Shown: in pieces, positions 1 to 8,945 of the stretch
How positions within the stretch are numbered: position 1 is the stretch's first letter
Layout of the letters: every line of letters starts with the position of its first letter
Source: a virus
Reading direction: 5' to 3' (one strand)
Length of the DNA: 64,000 nt
IMG/VR virus record: IMGVR_UViG_3300022907_000007
Coordinates: 1-64,000 of that record
The notes under the pieces: model-generated
Told to the model about the DNA's origin: nothing
What the model saw: only the letters and a program-made list of their open reading frames with translations
Database searches by the model: none
Position numbers and translations under genes: made by a program

Positions 1-127
1 GGTTCTCCGTGGAGAGCCTACAACAGAGGCAGAGTTCAACGAAATGTTCCGCAAGGTCACTGGAGCAGACGCTAATGGTAGTGCCATTGAGTCAGCTAAC
101 TCAGCAGACTGGGGCGTAACGTGGACT
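1..127. repeat. 127-bp exact direct repeat, copy 1
   Basis: Base-for-base identical to 38929-39055; base 128 is g here and c in the second copy. The window starts exactly at the repeat, so upstream identity cannot be judged. A repeat of exactly 127 bp is what an assembly graph built with k=127 leaves at a circular contig end or a branch point. It lies within a fibre-chaperone gene. Confidence 0.95.
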
Positions 128-340
128 GAAGTCTCTGCAAAGCAAGCAGAGCTTACAGCGGCAGAGCCTATGAAGGCATTGCGTGCAGAGCGTGATCGTT
201 TGATTGCCGCTACTGACTGGTGGGCATCATCTGATCTGACCATGACTGCTGAACAGACTGCATACCGTCAGGCACTGCGTGACATCACAGACACAGCAAC
301 TTCTTTAGATGACGTAACTTGGCCTACAAAGCCGGAGTAA
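2..340 (+). CDS. Tail fibre assembly chaperone (5' partial)
   Basis: The reading frame is open from base 2, so the start lies outside the window. The complete copy at 38882-39265 supplies the missing N-terminus (about 16 residues). The C-terminal half carries the pattern ALRAERDRLIAATDWW...AYRQALRDIT...VTWPTKP, characteristic of phage tail assembly chaperones (Phage_tail_APC type), which help fibres fold but are not in the virion. It is followed after 3 bp by a fibre gene. The family call is from remembered motifs. Confidence 0.75.
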   Translation, partial: VLRGEPTTEAEFNEMFRKVTGADANGSAIESANSADWGVTWTEVSAKQAELTAAEPMKALRAERDRLIAATDWWASSDLTMTAEQTAYRQALRDITDTATSLDDVTWPTKPE

Positions 341-343
341 GAG

Positions 344-1369
344 ATGACTCGTGCAAGAGACTTAGCCAACGTAGCAGATGACGTATCAACCGGGACGGTG
401 GTGACCACTGCATCTCCATCGTTGGGGCGCAGGAATCTCATCATCAATGGTGCGATGCAGGTGGCACAGCGTGGGACGAGTATTACGTTAGGTGCAGGAA
501 CAGGGACGTATACGCTAGATAGGGTGCGATCTCAGTCAAACGGTGGCGGTATTACAGTCTCACAAGAAACAAATGCAATCAGTGGTATTGGAACACAGAA
601 GATGTGCCGTTACACAGGTGCATCAGGTGTCACAGGCGTTTATTACATTTATCGTATTGAGAGTAAGGATGTTGCTCAGATTAACGGCAACAGCGTTACT
701 TTCTCCATCTATATAGAAAACAACTCTGGTGCAAGTATTAGTCCTACTATTGATTACTACCATCCGACAGCGGCAGATAACTTTAGTGGTAATACAACTG
801 TTGCAAGTGGAGTAGCATTGGGAACTGTTGCTAACGGTAGTTCAGCCAGATTAACTGCAACAACTGATGTAAGTGGCACAACAATTACTAATGGCCTAAT
901 GTTACAAGTTAATTTTGGATCAGCACTTACATCGGGCACTATTGATTTCACCGGAGTCCAACTAGAAGTCGGCTCTGTTGCGACACCTTTCGAGCATCGC
1001 TCATTCGGGGAGGAGCTTGCGTTGTGTCAGAGGTATTATGAAGTTTTAGCAAATGGGGCCGATAGCTCTTCCGGTTGTATAGGTAGTGGTAATTACTACA
1101 CCTCAACTAGTTTTCATTTACCTGTTAAATTTCAAGTACAAAAAAGAACCACATCATATTCATTAGATCAGGTAACGGGAACATACTTTTATCGTGTCTA
1201 TCGTGAAAGCGGAAACGATCAATTTGATTCATTTGGCTTAACTCGCAAAGGCGCACAATCTTGTACGTTATATAAAGGAAGTGGTTCAGTATCTAGCACG
1301 GCGGGAAATGGTGGCGAATTCTTATGCAATAATGCTAGTGCTTTTGTTGCTATTGATAATGAGTTATAG
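344..1369 (+). CDS. Tail fibre / receptor-binding protein
   Basis: 341 residues, Ser/Thr/Gly-rich, beta-strand character, with no enzymatic motif. Residues 26-46 (SLGRRNLIINGAMQVAQRG) are a common opening of marine podophage fibre tips, and the block GVQLEVGSVATPFEHRS near residue 207 is typical of their carbohydrate-binding-like module. Both blocks are almost identical in phage B fibre 40245-41387, while the middle and the C-terminal tip differ. That is the usual picture of a modular adhesin. Likely receptor recognition (inference). Confidence 0.7.
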   Translation: MTRARDLANVADDVSTGTVVTTASPSLGRRNLIINGAMQVAQRGTSITLGAGTGTYTLDRVRSQSNGGGITVSQETNAISGIGTQKMCRYTGASGVTGVYYIYRIESKDVAQINGNSVTFSIYIENNSGASISPTIDYYHPTAADNFSGNTTVASGVALGTVANGSSARLTATTDVSGTTITNGLMLQVNFGSALTSGTIDFTGVQLEVGSVATPFEHRSFGEELALCQRYYEVLANGADSSSGCIGSGNYYTSTSFHLPVKFQVQKRTTSYSLDQVTGTYFYRVYRESGNDQFDSFGLTRKGAQSCTLYKGSGSVSSTAGNGGEFLCNNASAFVAIDNEL

Positions 1370-1377
1370 GGGTTGAT

Positions 1378-1566
1378 ATGGATATTGTTTTGGCAAAATA
1401 CACAAAGGCTCCAACAGAAACAGAAAATACTGCGGTGTATGTAGTTTTAAATACAAACCCATCAAGGGCATTGTCAGTCCCACTAGACCCTGCCAACCGC
1501 CACTACGCAGAAATCATGCGTCAGGTTGATGCGGGTGAGCTAACCATACAAGAAGCAGACAGCTAA
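1378..1566 (+). CDS. Small fibre-associated protein
   Basis: 62 residues. The N-terminal half is variable and the C-terminal half (NRHYAEIMRQV.AGELTIQEAD) is nearly identical to the 64-residue protein at 41388-41582, which also follows a fibre gene. AGGGG lies 5 bases before the ATG. Its place suggests a fibre chaperone or accessory subunit. Function unknown. Confidence 0.65.
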   Translation: MDIVLAKYTKAPTETENTAVYVVLNTNPSRALSVPLDPANRHYAEIMRQVDAGELTIQEADS

Positions 1567-1584
1567 GGACGGAGTGTGAAAGAG

Positions 1585-1767
1585 ATGGCAACAGAAAGCA
1601 CGAAAACTTTAGTAGACGGTTTAAGTGTAGTCACTGTGGTAGGAACGATTGGTGAACTGTTGCCTCCGATGGCGGCGTTGTTTACATTAGTATGGACAGC
1701 AATAAGGATCTACGAGACAAAGACAGTACAGAGGTTATTGGGCAAGGACAGCCCCGATGATAGCTGA
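1585..1767 (+). CDS. Holin-like small membrane protein
   Basis: 60 residues. GGAG sits 10 bases before this ATG, which favours it over a GTG 9 bases upstream. A hydrophobic region around residues 12-40 (VVTVVGTIGELLPPMAALFTL) contains one, possibly two, membrane spans, followed by a charged tail. Small phage proteins of this form are usually class II holins that open the inner membrane for the endolysin. The next gene overlaps its end by 11 bp. Confidence 0.6.
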   Translation: MATESTKTLVDGLSVVTVVGTIGELLPPMAALFTLVWTAIRIYETKTVQRLLGKDSPDDS

Positions 1768-2197
1768 ACTCGCCGCCGCTAATGCGGCCTTTGGCGTTAT
1801 CAAAGAAACCATCGCCAATGGTAAAGAACTGTATGAAGCAGGACAGGCACTAGCAGACTACTTTGGCCTCAAGGCTGAGATACAAAAGAAAGCACATGAA
1901 CACGGATATAAGTCTGACCTTGAAGCGTTCATGGCCACAGAGCAACTTAAAGAATATGAGGATGCTCTGAAACAAATGATGATCTGGCAAGGGCGAGCCG
2001 GGTTATGGACAGATTGGTTAGACTACCAGAGTAAGATGAAAGAAAGCCGTGAAGCCGCAGAGAAAGCTGAGAAAGCCAAGAAAGCTAAACGTAAAAAACA
2101 AATTGTTGATATTTGTATTAGCATCGGTTTGGGCGTTAGCGTTCTCTCAGCCATTGGCTTGGTAATATACATCTTCTATTGGCTCAGTAAACAGTAG
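1757..2197 (+). CDS. Coiled-coil protein with C-terminal membrane anchor
   Basis: 146 residues. A helical N-terminal part is followed by a Lys/Glu/Ala-rich coiled coil (about residues 90-115) and one membrane span near the C-terminus (about 117-142). Phage B has a counterpart of the same layout and with a shared core (GRAGLW.D) at 54587-55036, also next to holin-like genes. It could be a spanin-like or holin-modulating protein (inference). I know no named family. Confidence 0.6.
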   Translation: MIAELAAANAAFGVIKETIANGKELYEAGQALADYFGLKAEIQKKAHEHGYKSDLEAFMATEQLKEYEDALKQMMIWQGRAGLWTDWLDYQSKMKESREAAEKAEKAKKAKRKKQIVDICISIGLGVSVLSAIGLVIYIFYWLSKQ

Positions 2198-2204
2198 GTC
2201 ACCT

Positions 2205-2387
2205 ATGTGGTTATTATTTGCAATCCTAATTCAGTCTGATAGCTACGCTGTCTATCCTCAAGGGCCATTTGCAACAATGGACGAGTGCTTTGAAGCCCGT
2301 GAGTATTTCATGGCAACAGCACCACAGCCTAAGATAAACTATGAAGCAGTGTGTGTACAGACGGATGTAACAGGAAATGCCTCATGA
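2205..2387 (+). CDS. Small protein with hydrophobic N-terminus
   Basis: 60 residues starting MWLLFAILIQSDSYA, which resembles a short signal or anchor, followed by a polar segment with two Cys (positions 27 and 50). It may be exported and disulfide bonded. Its stop overlaps the next start (ATGA). Function unknown; the position fits a lysis accessory role. Confidence 0.45.
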   Translation: MWLLFAILIQSDSYAVYPQGPFATMDECFEAREYFMATAPQPKINYEAVCVQTDVTGNAS

Positions 2388-2749
2388 TTGGGTTAGTCAC
2401 AGCTATCACGGACTTGGCAGGTACATGGGTCAAGAGCAAGGCGGAATCAACCAAGGCCACCGCAGAGGCCAAAGCCACCGCACTGAAAACAGCGGCACAG
2501 TCCACAGCGGATTGGGAACGCATCATGGCCGAGTCATCCAAGAACTCGTGGAAAGACGAGTGGTTAACGATAGTATTCAGCATCCCCTTGATACTTGTCT
2601 TTATACCAAGCATGGTAGGACATATCCAAGCGGGGTTCAACGCATTGGCAACTTTGCCGATTTGGTATCATGAGATTCTCATGGTAATTGTACTGGCCTC
2701 ATTCGGTGTCAAAGCCGGTAAAGGTCTTATGGAAACATTAAGGAAATAA
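2384..2749 (+). CDS. Holin, GTA-holin-like 3TM family
   Basis: 121 residues. The ATG at 2384 overlaps the previous stop and has AGGAA upstream; an in-frame GTG at 2351 lies inside the previous gene. An Ala/Lys helix leads into KNSWKDEW, then two to three hydrophobic spans. SSWKDEW followed by the same span pattern recurs in phage B at 56162-56539. This matches the 3-TM holins first described in gene transfer agents. Probable lysis timing protein. Confidence 0.65.
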   Translation: MIGLVTAITDLAGTWVKSKAESTKATAEAKATALKTAAQSTADWERIMAESSKNSWKDEWLTIVFSIPLILVFIPSMVGHIQAGFNALATLPIWYHEILMVIVLASFGVKAGKGLMETLRK

Positions 2750-2751
2750 TC

Positions 2752-2994
2752 ATGCCATTAAAAATTGTAGTTGATGGAAAGACTAAAAAGACTATCCCAC
2801 CAAAGAAAAAACAACCGCCTAAAAAAAACTACGATCCTAAAAAAGGCTCACCTAACGCAGTTAAGTCTATGTCTGCAAAAACTCAAGGCAGTGGTAAAGC
2901 AAAAGCGATGCCTAAAATTAAGAGTAAACCAAACTCAGCGGCAAAAGGTTTTTATATGAAACCTAAAACTAAAGTTACTAAAAGAGGTAAGTAA
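2752..2994 (+). CDS. Lys/Pro-rich mini-protein
   Basis: 80 residues, about one third Lys, with no hydrophobic core: likely disordered and nucleic-acid or wall binding. The first 20 residues (KIVVDGKTKKTIPPKKK) resemble the next protein ([17 protein letters not shown]), so the two are probably an old tandem duplication. Function unknown. Confidence 0.55.
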   Translation: MPLKIVVDGKTKKTIPPKKKQPPKKNYDPKKGSPNAVKSMSAKTQGSGKAKAMPKIKSKPNSAAKGFYMKPKTKVTKRGK

Positions 2995-2995
2995 G

Positions 2996-3196
2996 ATGCC
3001 ATTAGCAATTAAAGTTGACGGTAAAACTGTAAAGACTTTACCTCCAAAAAAGAAACACCGTGATCCGGGTGCAGATGATCGTATGAAAAAGTTTGAATCT
3101 TCTTTGCGTCAAACAATGGAGAAGCCTGCTAAAAAGAAACCATCTGCGTGCGGCCAAGGTTCTTGTTCATCTGCAAACATTAGAAATTATAAGTAA
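2996..3196 (+). CDS. Lys-rich mini-protein with Cys pair
   Basis: 66 residues. N-terminal [14 protein letters not shown] is shared with the preceding gene; the C-terminus contains ACGQGSCSS, a C-x4-C pair. Stop and next start share one base (TAATG). Very basic. Function unknown. Confidence 0.55.
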   Translation: MPLAIKVDGKTVKTLPPKKKHRDPGADDRMKKFESSLRQTMEKPAKKKPSACGQGSCSSANIRNYK

Positions 3197-3393
3197 TGCC
3201 TCTGAAGAAAGGTTCTAGTCAAAAGACAATCTCTAGCAACATACGCACAGAGATCAAAGCAGGTAAACCGAGGAAACAAGCTGTGGCAATTGCAATGAAG
3301 AAAGCAGGTAAGTCAACATTCAAACCATGTAAGGGATGCCCGAGTCCTGCCGCTTGTAAGAAAGCAGGTAAGTGCAAGAAGAAGGGTAAGTAA
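3196..3393 (+). CDS. Mini-protein with CxxCPxPxxCKKAGxC motif
   Basis: 65 residues. The N-terminal part ([20 protein letters not shown]) is a segment very common in marine phage mini-proteins. The C-terminal part holds [17 protein letters not shown], four Cys likely to bind one metal ion. The same four-Cys motif occurs in phage B at 55296-55430. Starts at the stop of the previous gene. The conserved motif argues for a real, selected protein. Function unknown. Confidence 0.65.
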   Translation: MPLKKGSSQKTISSNIRTEIKAGKPRKQAVAIAMKKAGKSTFKPCKGCPSPAACKKAGKCKKKGK

Positions 3394-3683
3394 TGCCAAC
3401 AAAGAAAGACTCACGCCTCGCAAGAGCAGGTGTTAGTGGTTACAACAAACCAAAGCGTACTCCTAATCACCCTAAGAAGTCACACGTTGTAGTGGCTAAA
3501 CAAGGTGATCAAGTAAAGACTATTCGGTTTGGTGAGCAAGGTGCTAAGACTGCAGGCAAGCCTAAAGCAGGTGAGTCTGAAGCAATGCGTAAGAAACGTG
3601 CATCATTTAAAGCTCGGCATGGACGCAACATTAGTAAAGGTAAAATGTCAGCGGCATACTGGGCTGATAAAGTTAAGTGGTAG
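3393..3683 (+). CDS. Conserved SGYNKPKRTP basic protein
   Basis: 96 residues, basic. SGYNKPKRTPNHPKKSHVVV, TIRFG, SFKARH and the C-terminal AAYWADKVKW are shared with phage B protein 55039-55290 (SGYNKPKRTP, LIRFG, SFRARH, ARYWSCKKW). This family is common in marine phages near capsid or lysis genes, and no function is known to me. Last gene before a strong promoter. Confidence 0.7.
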   Translation: MPTKKDSRLARAGVSGYNKPKRTPNHPKKSHVVVAKQGDQVKTIRFGEQGAKTAGKPKAGESEAMRKKRASFKARHGRNISKGKMSAAYWADKVKW

Positions 3684-3686
3684 GGG

Positions 3687-3715
3687 TTGACATTTGCACA
3701 AAAGTGTGCTATAAT
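3687..3715 (+). promoter_or_regulatory. Sigma70-type promoter
   Basis: TTGACA at 3687-3692, 17-bp spacer, TATAAT at 3710-3715, preceded by TGC (extended -10). A perfect consensus, placed 27 bp before the tail adaptor gene. It should drive the tail and virion protein operon using host RNA polymerase. Confidence 0.9.
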
Positions 3716-3741
3716 ATTAATCTCTTAAGTAGGAAACGCAA

Positions 3742-4386
3742 ATGACGTATCTTGAAATAGTAAACAATATTCTCAGACGCTTGAGAGAACGTACTGTCTC
3801 TACAGTAAACGAGACTGCGTATTCTACTCTGATTGGTGTGTTGATCAATGACGCAAAAGAAGAGTGTGAAAACGCTTGGAACTGGTCAGCACTACGTACT
3901 ACGTTGTCAGCAACCACTGTGTCTGGTACATTCAACTACGAACTCAACGGCACTAAGAATAGATTTAAAGTGTTGGATGTTGTGAATGACACAAGCAACT
4001 TCTTTATGACCTATCGTACTGCAAGTGAGTTTAATAACTGGTTCTTGAATCAAACTCCTGCGTATGGAACACCTAGGTACTACTCATTCAATGGTATCTC
4101 TAGTGATGGTGATACGCAAGTAGATTTATATCCTATTCCTAATGGTGCATTTAACTTACGCTTTAACGTAATCATGCCTCAAGCAGAATTGACAGCAGAT
4201 AGTAACGTACTACTAATTCCTGAAAAGCCAGTGCAAATGCTTGCGTATGCTAAAGCAGTCGAAGAGCGTGGTGAGGATGGCGGTGCTTCTGCAAACTCTG
4301 CCTACGCCACAGCACAACGTGTACTGAACGATGCAATTGCATTTGATTCAGCTAAACATCCTGAAGAAATTATCTGGACAGTATAA
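3742..4386 (+). CDS. Head-tail adaptor / tail tubular protein A
   Basis: 214 residues. MTYLEIVNNILRRLRE, an N-terminal helix followed by DAKEECENAWNWSALR, is the pattern of T7 gp11-like adaptors that bind under the portal. The pattern DLYPIP and a C-terminal Ala-rich helix (AYAKAVEERGE) also fit. Directly followed by the hub protein, as gp11-gp12 in T7. AGGAAACGCAA precedes the ATG. Confidence 0.75.
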   Translation: MTYLEIVNNILRRLRERTVSTVNETAYSTLIGVLINDAKEECENAWNWSALRTTLSATTVSGTFNYELNGTKNRFKVLDVVNDTSNFFMTYRTASEFNNWFLNQTPAYGTPRYYSFNGISSDGDTQVDLYPIPNGAFNLRFNVIMPQAELTADSNVLLIPEKPVQMLAYAKAVEERGEDGGASANSAYATAQRVLNDAIAFDSAKHPEEIIWTV

Positions 4387-5916
4387 ATGGCTACTCCCTT
4401 ACAGTCAGCTAGTATTGCCGCACCGGGCTTCTTTGGATTAAACACCCAAGAGTCTGGTATTACGCTTGAGTCTGGCTTTGCACTACAAGCTACCAACTGT
4501 GTGATTGATAAGTTTGGACGCTTAGGTGCTAGAAAAGGTTGGCAATTTCTTGATGAGTCTACTGGTGTTGGTCTTCAAGGTATGCATCGGTTTATTGACA
4601 TTGATGCAACTGAATACTTTGGTGCGTGGTCAAATACAAACTTTTATATTTACTCTGCAGGTACGCTTAACGCTATTACCTACTCAGGATCACAGTCAAT
4701 TACTGAAGGTAACTGGCAAGCTGTTACATTAAACGATGCGGCGTACTTGTTCCAAAAGAACTATGAGCCATTGTACTTTGATACGGTTACTGGAACTATC
4801 TTAGATATCTCTGCATCTCCTTCAGCATCTGGTACACCGATTGAAGGTAACTGTGCATTGTCTGCGTATGGTCGAGTATGGACAGCAGATACAGCAACGA
4901 ACACTACCACAGTTTACTGGACTGACTTGCTTGATCCTACTCGTTGGAACTCAGGCACAGCAGGTAGCTTAGATCTGTCAAGTATTCTTGTCAATGGTAA
5001 TGACGAGATTATTGCATTAGGAGCGCACAACGGTTTCTTAATTATCTTCTGTAAGAACAACATTATTATCTTTGGCGACAGTGATACTGCTCAAACTTAC
5101 CTTGACCCTACGACACTGCAACTGGTAGAAGTTATTAACGGTGTTGGTTGTATTGCAAGAGACAGCTTACAGAACACAGGTACAGATATTTTATTCTTGT
5201 CTGACTCAGGTTTGATGTCGTTAGGCCGAGTCATTCAAGAGAAGTCAACACCAATGCGTGACTTGTCAAAGAACGTGCGTGATGATCTTGTGCAGTTAAT
5301 TGAATCTGAGACACCTGCTAATATTAAATCTACATACTCAGCAACAAACGCATTTTATTTACTTGCGTTTCCAACAACTAAACAAGTGTATTGTTTTGAT
5401 ATGCGTGCGCCATTAGAAGATGGATCGGCTCGTGTAACCATCTGGAACAACATGGAGTTTACTGAATGGCTTGGATTTGACGGTGAAATATACATGACTC
5501 ATGCGGATGGGCTTGCTAGATATGCCGGATACCAAGACAATGGTCAGTCATATCGTATGGTGTACTTTACAAACTACTTTGATCTTGGTGCGGCATCGCA
5601 AACAAAGATACTCAAACGTCTGTCTATGACTGTCATTGGAGCCACAGGACAGGACTTTGTTGTTAAGTCAGGGTTCGACTACAGTGACCAGTACAACTCC
5701 TATCCACTAACAGTACGTACAGGTACAGTGTATGAGTATAACGTAGCTGAGTACAACATTGGTGAATACTCAGGCGGTACATTGGTTGACACAGTACGTG
5801 CTCCAGGATCTGGCAGTGGATCAGTATTACAATTAGGATTTGAAGCAGACCTTAACGGTGGTGCTTTGTCAATACAAAAGATGGATGTCTATGTTAAACA
5901 AGGTAGGACAATCTAA
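4387..5916 (+). CDS. Tail tubular protein B-like hub
   Basis: 509 residues. The N-terminus contains GFFGLNTQESGITLESGFALQATNCVIDKFGRLGARKGW split over residues 12-50, a pattern seen in phage tube/hub proteins, followed by repeated beta strands with Trp-containing turns (beta-propeller character). Located right after the adaptor, as T7 gp12. It should form the distal tail tube that holds fibres. Shorter than T7 gp12 (about 790 residues). Confidence 0.7.
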   Translation: MATPLQSASIAAPGFFGLNTQESGITLESGFALQATNCVIDKFGRLGARKGWQFLDESTGVGLQGMHRFIDIDATEYFGAWSNTNFYIYSAGTLNAITYSGSQSITEGNWQAVTLNDAAYLFQKNYEPLYFDTVTGTILDISASPSASGTPIEGNCALSAYGRVWTADTATNTTTVYWTDLLDPTRWNSGTAGSLDLSSILVNGNDEIIALGAHNGFLIIFCKNNIIIFGDSDTAQTYLDPTTLQLVEVINGVGCIARDSLQNTGTDILFLSDSGLMSLGRVIQEKSTPMRDLSKNVRDDLVQLIESETPANIKSTYSATNAFYLLAFPTTKQVYCFDMRAPLEDGSARVTIWNNMEFTEWLGFDGEIYMTHADGLARYAGYQDNGQSYRMVYFTNYFDLGAASQTKILKRLSMTVIGATGQDFVVKSGFDYSDQYNSYPLTVRTGTVYEYNVAEYNIGEYSGGTLVDTVRAPGSGSGSVLQLGFEADLNGGALSIQKMDVYVKQGRTI

Positions 5917-6362
5917 TGAGTGCATATACTAAATCAACAGACTTTGCTTCTAAAGATGCATTGCTTACAGGTAACCCACTTAAGGTTGTCAAGGGTACAG
6001 AGATTGACGATGAGTTCAATGCAATTCAAACAGCAGTTAACTCTAAGGCAGACACTAACTCTCCTGCACTCTCTGGCACACCTACGGCCCCTACAGCTTC
6101 TGCAGGAACATCAACAACACAGATTGCAACAACAGCATTTGTTGATAATACTTATGCTCCTATTGCATCACCTACGTTGACGGGTACACCCTTAGCTCCA
6201 ACAGCTACAGCAGGTACAGATACAACACAGATTGCTACCACTGCTTTTGTTACTGCCGCTGTTGATGCTATTCCAGACCTAGAGTATGCATCTCAAACAA
6301 CCAAAGGTGGTGCAAGAATTTATATTTCTGGTGGTGATCTTTACATTTACACTCAGGACTAA
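5916..6362 (+). CDS. Fibre shaft / tail protein with GTPxAPTA repeats
   Basis: 148 residues. Two tandem repeats around residues 50-77 and 84-111 ([25 protein letters not shown] and LTGTPLAPTATAGTD with the same end), typical of T7-like and prophage fibre shafts. Phage B 41607-42143 ends with the same repeat and with [13 protein letters not shown]. Starts at the stop of the hub gene. Confidence 0.6.
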   Translation: MSAYTKSTDFASKDALLTGNPLKVVKGTEIDDEFNAIQTAVNSKADTNSPALSGTPTAPTASAGTSTTQIATTAFVDNTYAPIASPTLTGTPLAPTATAGTDTTQIATTAFVTAAVDAIPDLEYASQTTKGGARIYISGGDLYIYTQD

Positions 6363-6364
6363 TC

Positions 6365-6823
6365 ATGGCTATTGTCGTAAACGGTGCAGTATTAGATTGG
6401 TATCAAGAAGCAGTATATCTTAACGGTACTGCGGTAAGTACGCCTAATTCACCGGGAGATGTTTATTTTAACGGTACTCGTGTGTTTGGTCTGACCAGTC
6501 CTGCATTTAGCTCAGAGACTACACTGACTACATTAAACCTTGCTCCTGATTCTTCTGATATTGAAAACTGGGTATCTGGATTAACAACAGAAATTACAGA
6601 TGCGTTTCATTCACACAGCTATGCTCAAGGGCCGGGGACAGATACAATCTATAGAATGTATTTAAAAGAAGGCTACCGATGGGTTACAGGTGATGGAACA
6701 TTTGTAGGTAGCGCAAGCCCCGGAACTCAAGTTGATGCATACTCCGGTAAATCTGTCACAGGGTTTAATACATCACATAACGGTGGAGTAAGCGGCACAC
6801 TACGTAGAGACGATGGCGTTTGA
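6365..6823 (+). CDS. Virion-associated protein, conserved in phage B
   Basis: 152 residues. Clear homologue of 42146-42592: both contain SPGD.Y..GT.VFGLT, LAPDS.DIEN, QGPGTDT and SPGTQV..YSG..VTG.NTSHNGG. In both phages it follows the repeat protein and precedes the next virion genes. Beta-rich. Function unknown; probably tail surface. Confidence 0.6.
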   Translation: MAIVVNGAVLDWYQEAVYLNGTAVSTPNSPGDVYFNGTRVFGLTSPAFSSETTLTTLNLAPDSSDIENWVSGLTTEITDAFHSHSYAQGPGTDTIYRMYLKEGYRWVTGDGTFVGSASPGTQVDAYSGKSVTGFNTSHNGGVSGTLRRDDGV

Positions 6824-7107
6824 TAAAAACACCAGTAGCAATACAACCTGCATACACGATTTACTTTGAACGGTTTGCAGATAGAACTTGGACTCACGCA
6901 GATGTACACAAGTGGACACCAAGTATTAAGAAAGAATTTAAACAAGTACATGGACTTTTACAGATGATGCATGGACAACCGTTTTTTTGTTTGACTGACA
7001 ACCCCAAGTTGGAGAAGTTCGTGCAGTCTATTGGTTATAAATATATACAAACATTGTCATGTGATGACGGAATAGATAGACCTATGTGGAGATATACAAA
7101 TGGGTAG
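6820..7107 (+). CDS. Small virion-region protein (possible GNAT-like remnant)
   Basis: 95 residues, with a TTG start at 6820 overlapping the previous stop. C-terminal part LEKFVQSIGYKYIQTLSC.DG resembles the end of short acetyltransferase-like proteins that many T7-like phages encode upstream of the internal virion genes. No complete acetyl-CoA motif is visible. Phage B has an unrelated-looking 135-residue gene in the same slot (44726). Tentative. Confidence 0.4.
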   Translation: MIKTPVAIQPAYTIYFERFADRTWTHADVHKWTPSIKKEFKQVHGLLQMMHGQPFFCLTDNPKLEKFVQSIGYKYIQTLSCDDGIDRPMWRYTNG

Positions 7108-8050
7108 CGCAGTAGGCTCAATTGCAGGGTCAGCTTTAGGAGGCATGGTCGGCGGCCCAATGGGAGCGCAACTAGGTGGTTCAATTGGTGGTAGTTTATT
7201 TGGCGGAGGCGGCGGAGGCGGCGTTGGCGGTGGCATGGGTATGTCTCGTGAAGCTATTGCTGAAGCTAAACGGCGAGCAGATCAAACATACTTTAAACCA
7301 TACACTGTAACATCTGCAACTGGGTCTACATCGTATGATCCTAGTAGTGGTTACCAGACAACCCTCAGTGCTCCATATCAGCAAATTATGGGTACAGCCC
7401 TTGGTGGTGCAGGTGATATGTTTGCACGGGCGGCGGCGTTTGATCCATCAGCGAGAGCCGCTGAAGTGTATGGAGAACAAGCGGCGTTACTACAACCACA
7501 GTTTGAACAACAGGCTACAGCATTACAGTCACGGTTATTTGGCGGTGGACGTTTAGGTCTCCGACTTGCGGGTGAAGGTGCAGGTTTAGGAGCAGGCTCT
7601 GGTATGGTACAGCCTGATGCGTTAGGACTTGGACAAGCACAGCAACAAACTCTTGCACAGCTTGCGGCTAATGCACGTACTCAAGCATTTGGTGAGCAGG
7701 CACAGCTTGGTCAGTTTGCTCAAGGATTACTTGGTGCAGGTACACAGATTAGCGAGCTTGAAAGATTACTTATGTCTCAAGGACTGGACGCAGAAACTGC
7801 ACGCTCTAACGCGGCGGCGATGGCGGGTAAACTTGCAACAGGTCAATTCTCTGATGCGGTCTCAGCACAGAATCGAGCACAACAGAACCAACAGAATCTT
7901 ATTAGTGGCATTGCCGGAGGTTTCTCAGGAGGCTTTGGTACAGCAAGTGGTGGTTTTGGTAGTGGCTTAACTAATAAAATTGGAACAGCAAGAGGATTGT
8001 TTGCGAACTACAATGATCCATACAAAGTAGGCGGAACATTCGGAGACTAA
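7100..8050 (+). CDS. Gly/Ala-rich virion protein
   Basis: 316 residues. Residues 1-45 are an almost pure Gly/Ala/Leu/Val segment (SIAGSALGGMVGGPMGAQLG), membrane-interacting in look. The rest is Gln/Ala-rich helix. Phage B splits the same slot into 45134-45508 and 45518-46213, the latter with the same Gln/Ala helix style (QQALAGLQQTGAQQQ). Probable internal or ejection protein that crosses the envelope (inference). Confidence 0.5.
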   Translation: MGSAVGSIAGSALGGMVGGPMGAQLGGSIGGSLFGGGGGGGVGGGMGMSREAIAEAKRRADQTYFKPYTVTSATGSTSYDPSSGYQTTLSAPYQQIMGTALGGAGDMFARAAAFDPSARAAEVYGEQAALLQPQFEQQATALQSRLFGGGRLGLRLAGEGAGLGAGSGMVQPDALGLGQAQQQTLAQLAANARTQAFGEQAQLGQFAQGLLGAGTQISELERLLMSQGLDAETARSNAAAMAGKLATGQFSDAVSAQNRAQQNQQNLISGIAGGFSGGFGTASGGFGSGLTNKIGTARGLFANYNDPYKVGGTFGD

Positions 8051-8051
8051 C

Positions 8052-8939
8052 ATGGCACAAACACGTAATCAAGTATTATCATTATTCGGTATGTCTCCTG
8101 ATCAAATTATGCAACAGGAGCAAGAAGCTCGACGTAAAGAAATTGCCGCAATTGAAGATCCTTATCGCCGTTCAGGTATGCAAATGGGTCAGCAAATTGA
8201 AGGTATGTTTGGAGGAGGTGCTGAATCTCCTGACGTTACAAGAGCGCGTCAACTTCAAGCTACATTACAAAATGTTAACATGAGTGACCCTGATCAAATG
8301 ACAGCGGCGGCACAGGTATTACACCAAGCAGGGTTTTCTAATGAAGCATTACAATTGTTAGCTCGTGCAGATGACTTCCGTACTACTGCTCAAACTCGTG
8401 AAACATCAGCGGCACAACAAGCCCAACTAGAAACTCAAGCAGGTCAAGTACAAGTCCCAATCTTAACAATGAAGACTACTGTAAATCTAGATGGGTCAAC
8501 AAGTACCACGCCTACAGTTTCTAATGTGTACGTGCCAAAAGAACAACGACAAGAATATCTTGACAGATTTAATCAAGCTATGCAAGGCGGTGGTGCAACT
8601 GACGACACTAATCAACCACAACCAGACGCTATTGTAACAACTAAAACTGGAGCAAGAGTAGGTCTTTACGGGGATAAATATTATTTCTTGACAGATGATA
8701 ATAAGCAAGCCGGATTAGTCCCTGACATTGAAGAGTTAGGCGGAGTTGCAAGTTCTGAAACTGAAGCAGAAAAAAAACCAAAGGGTGAAGTTAAACCTCG
8801 ACCTCCAAGTCCTGCTTATGGTGGCAAAACTAAAAAGCAAGATGAATGGGATAAACAGTATGGAGAAACTTATAATCCTGACGGAACTCGAAAAGGAAAT
8901 CAAGATCCAAACGCAGGTTACACCTTTGATATGGGATAA
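8052..8939 (+). CDS. Virion protein, hydrophilic
   Basis: 295 residues, Gln/Glu-rich helix to about residue 130, then a small beta segment and a Lys/Pro-rich disordered C-terminus. No recognisable family. Between two likely internal virion genes and 1 bp after the previous stop, so probably co-translated as part of the ejection complex. Confidence 0.5.
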   Translation: MAQTRNQVLSLFGMSPDQIMQQEQEARRKEIAAIEDPYRRSGMQMGQQIEGMFGGGAESPDVTRARQLQATLQNVNMSDPDQMTAAAQVLHQAGFSNEALQLLARADDFRTTAQTRETSAAQQAQLETQAGQVQVPILTMKTTVNLDGSTSTTPTVSNVYVPKEQRQEYLDRFNQAMQGGGATDDTNQPQPDAIVTTKTGARVGLYGDKYYFLTDDNKQAGLVPDIEELGGVASSETEAEKKPKGEVKPRPPSPAYGGKTKKQDEWDKQYGETYNPDGTRKGNQDPNAGYTFDMG

Positions 8940-8945
8940 TGTCCA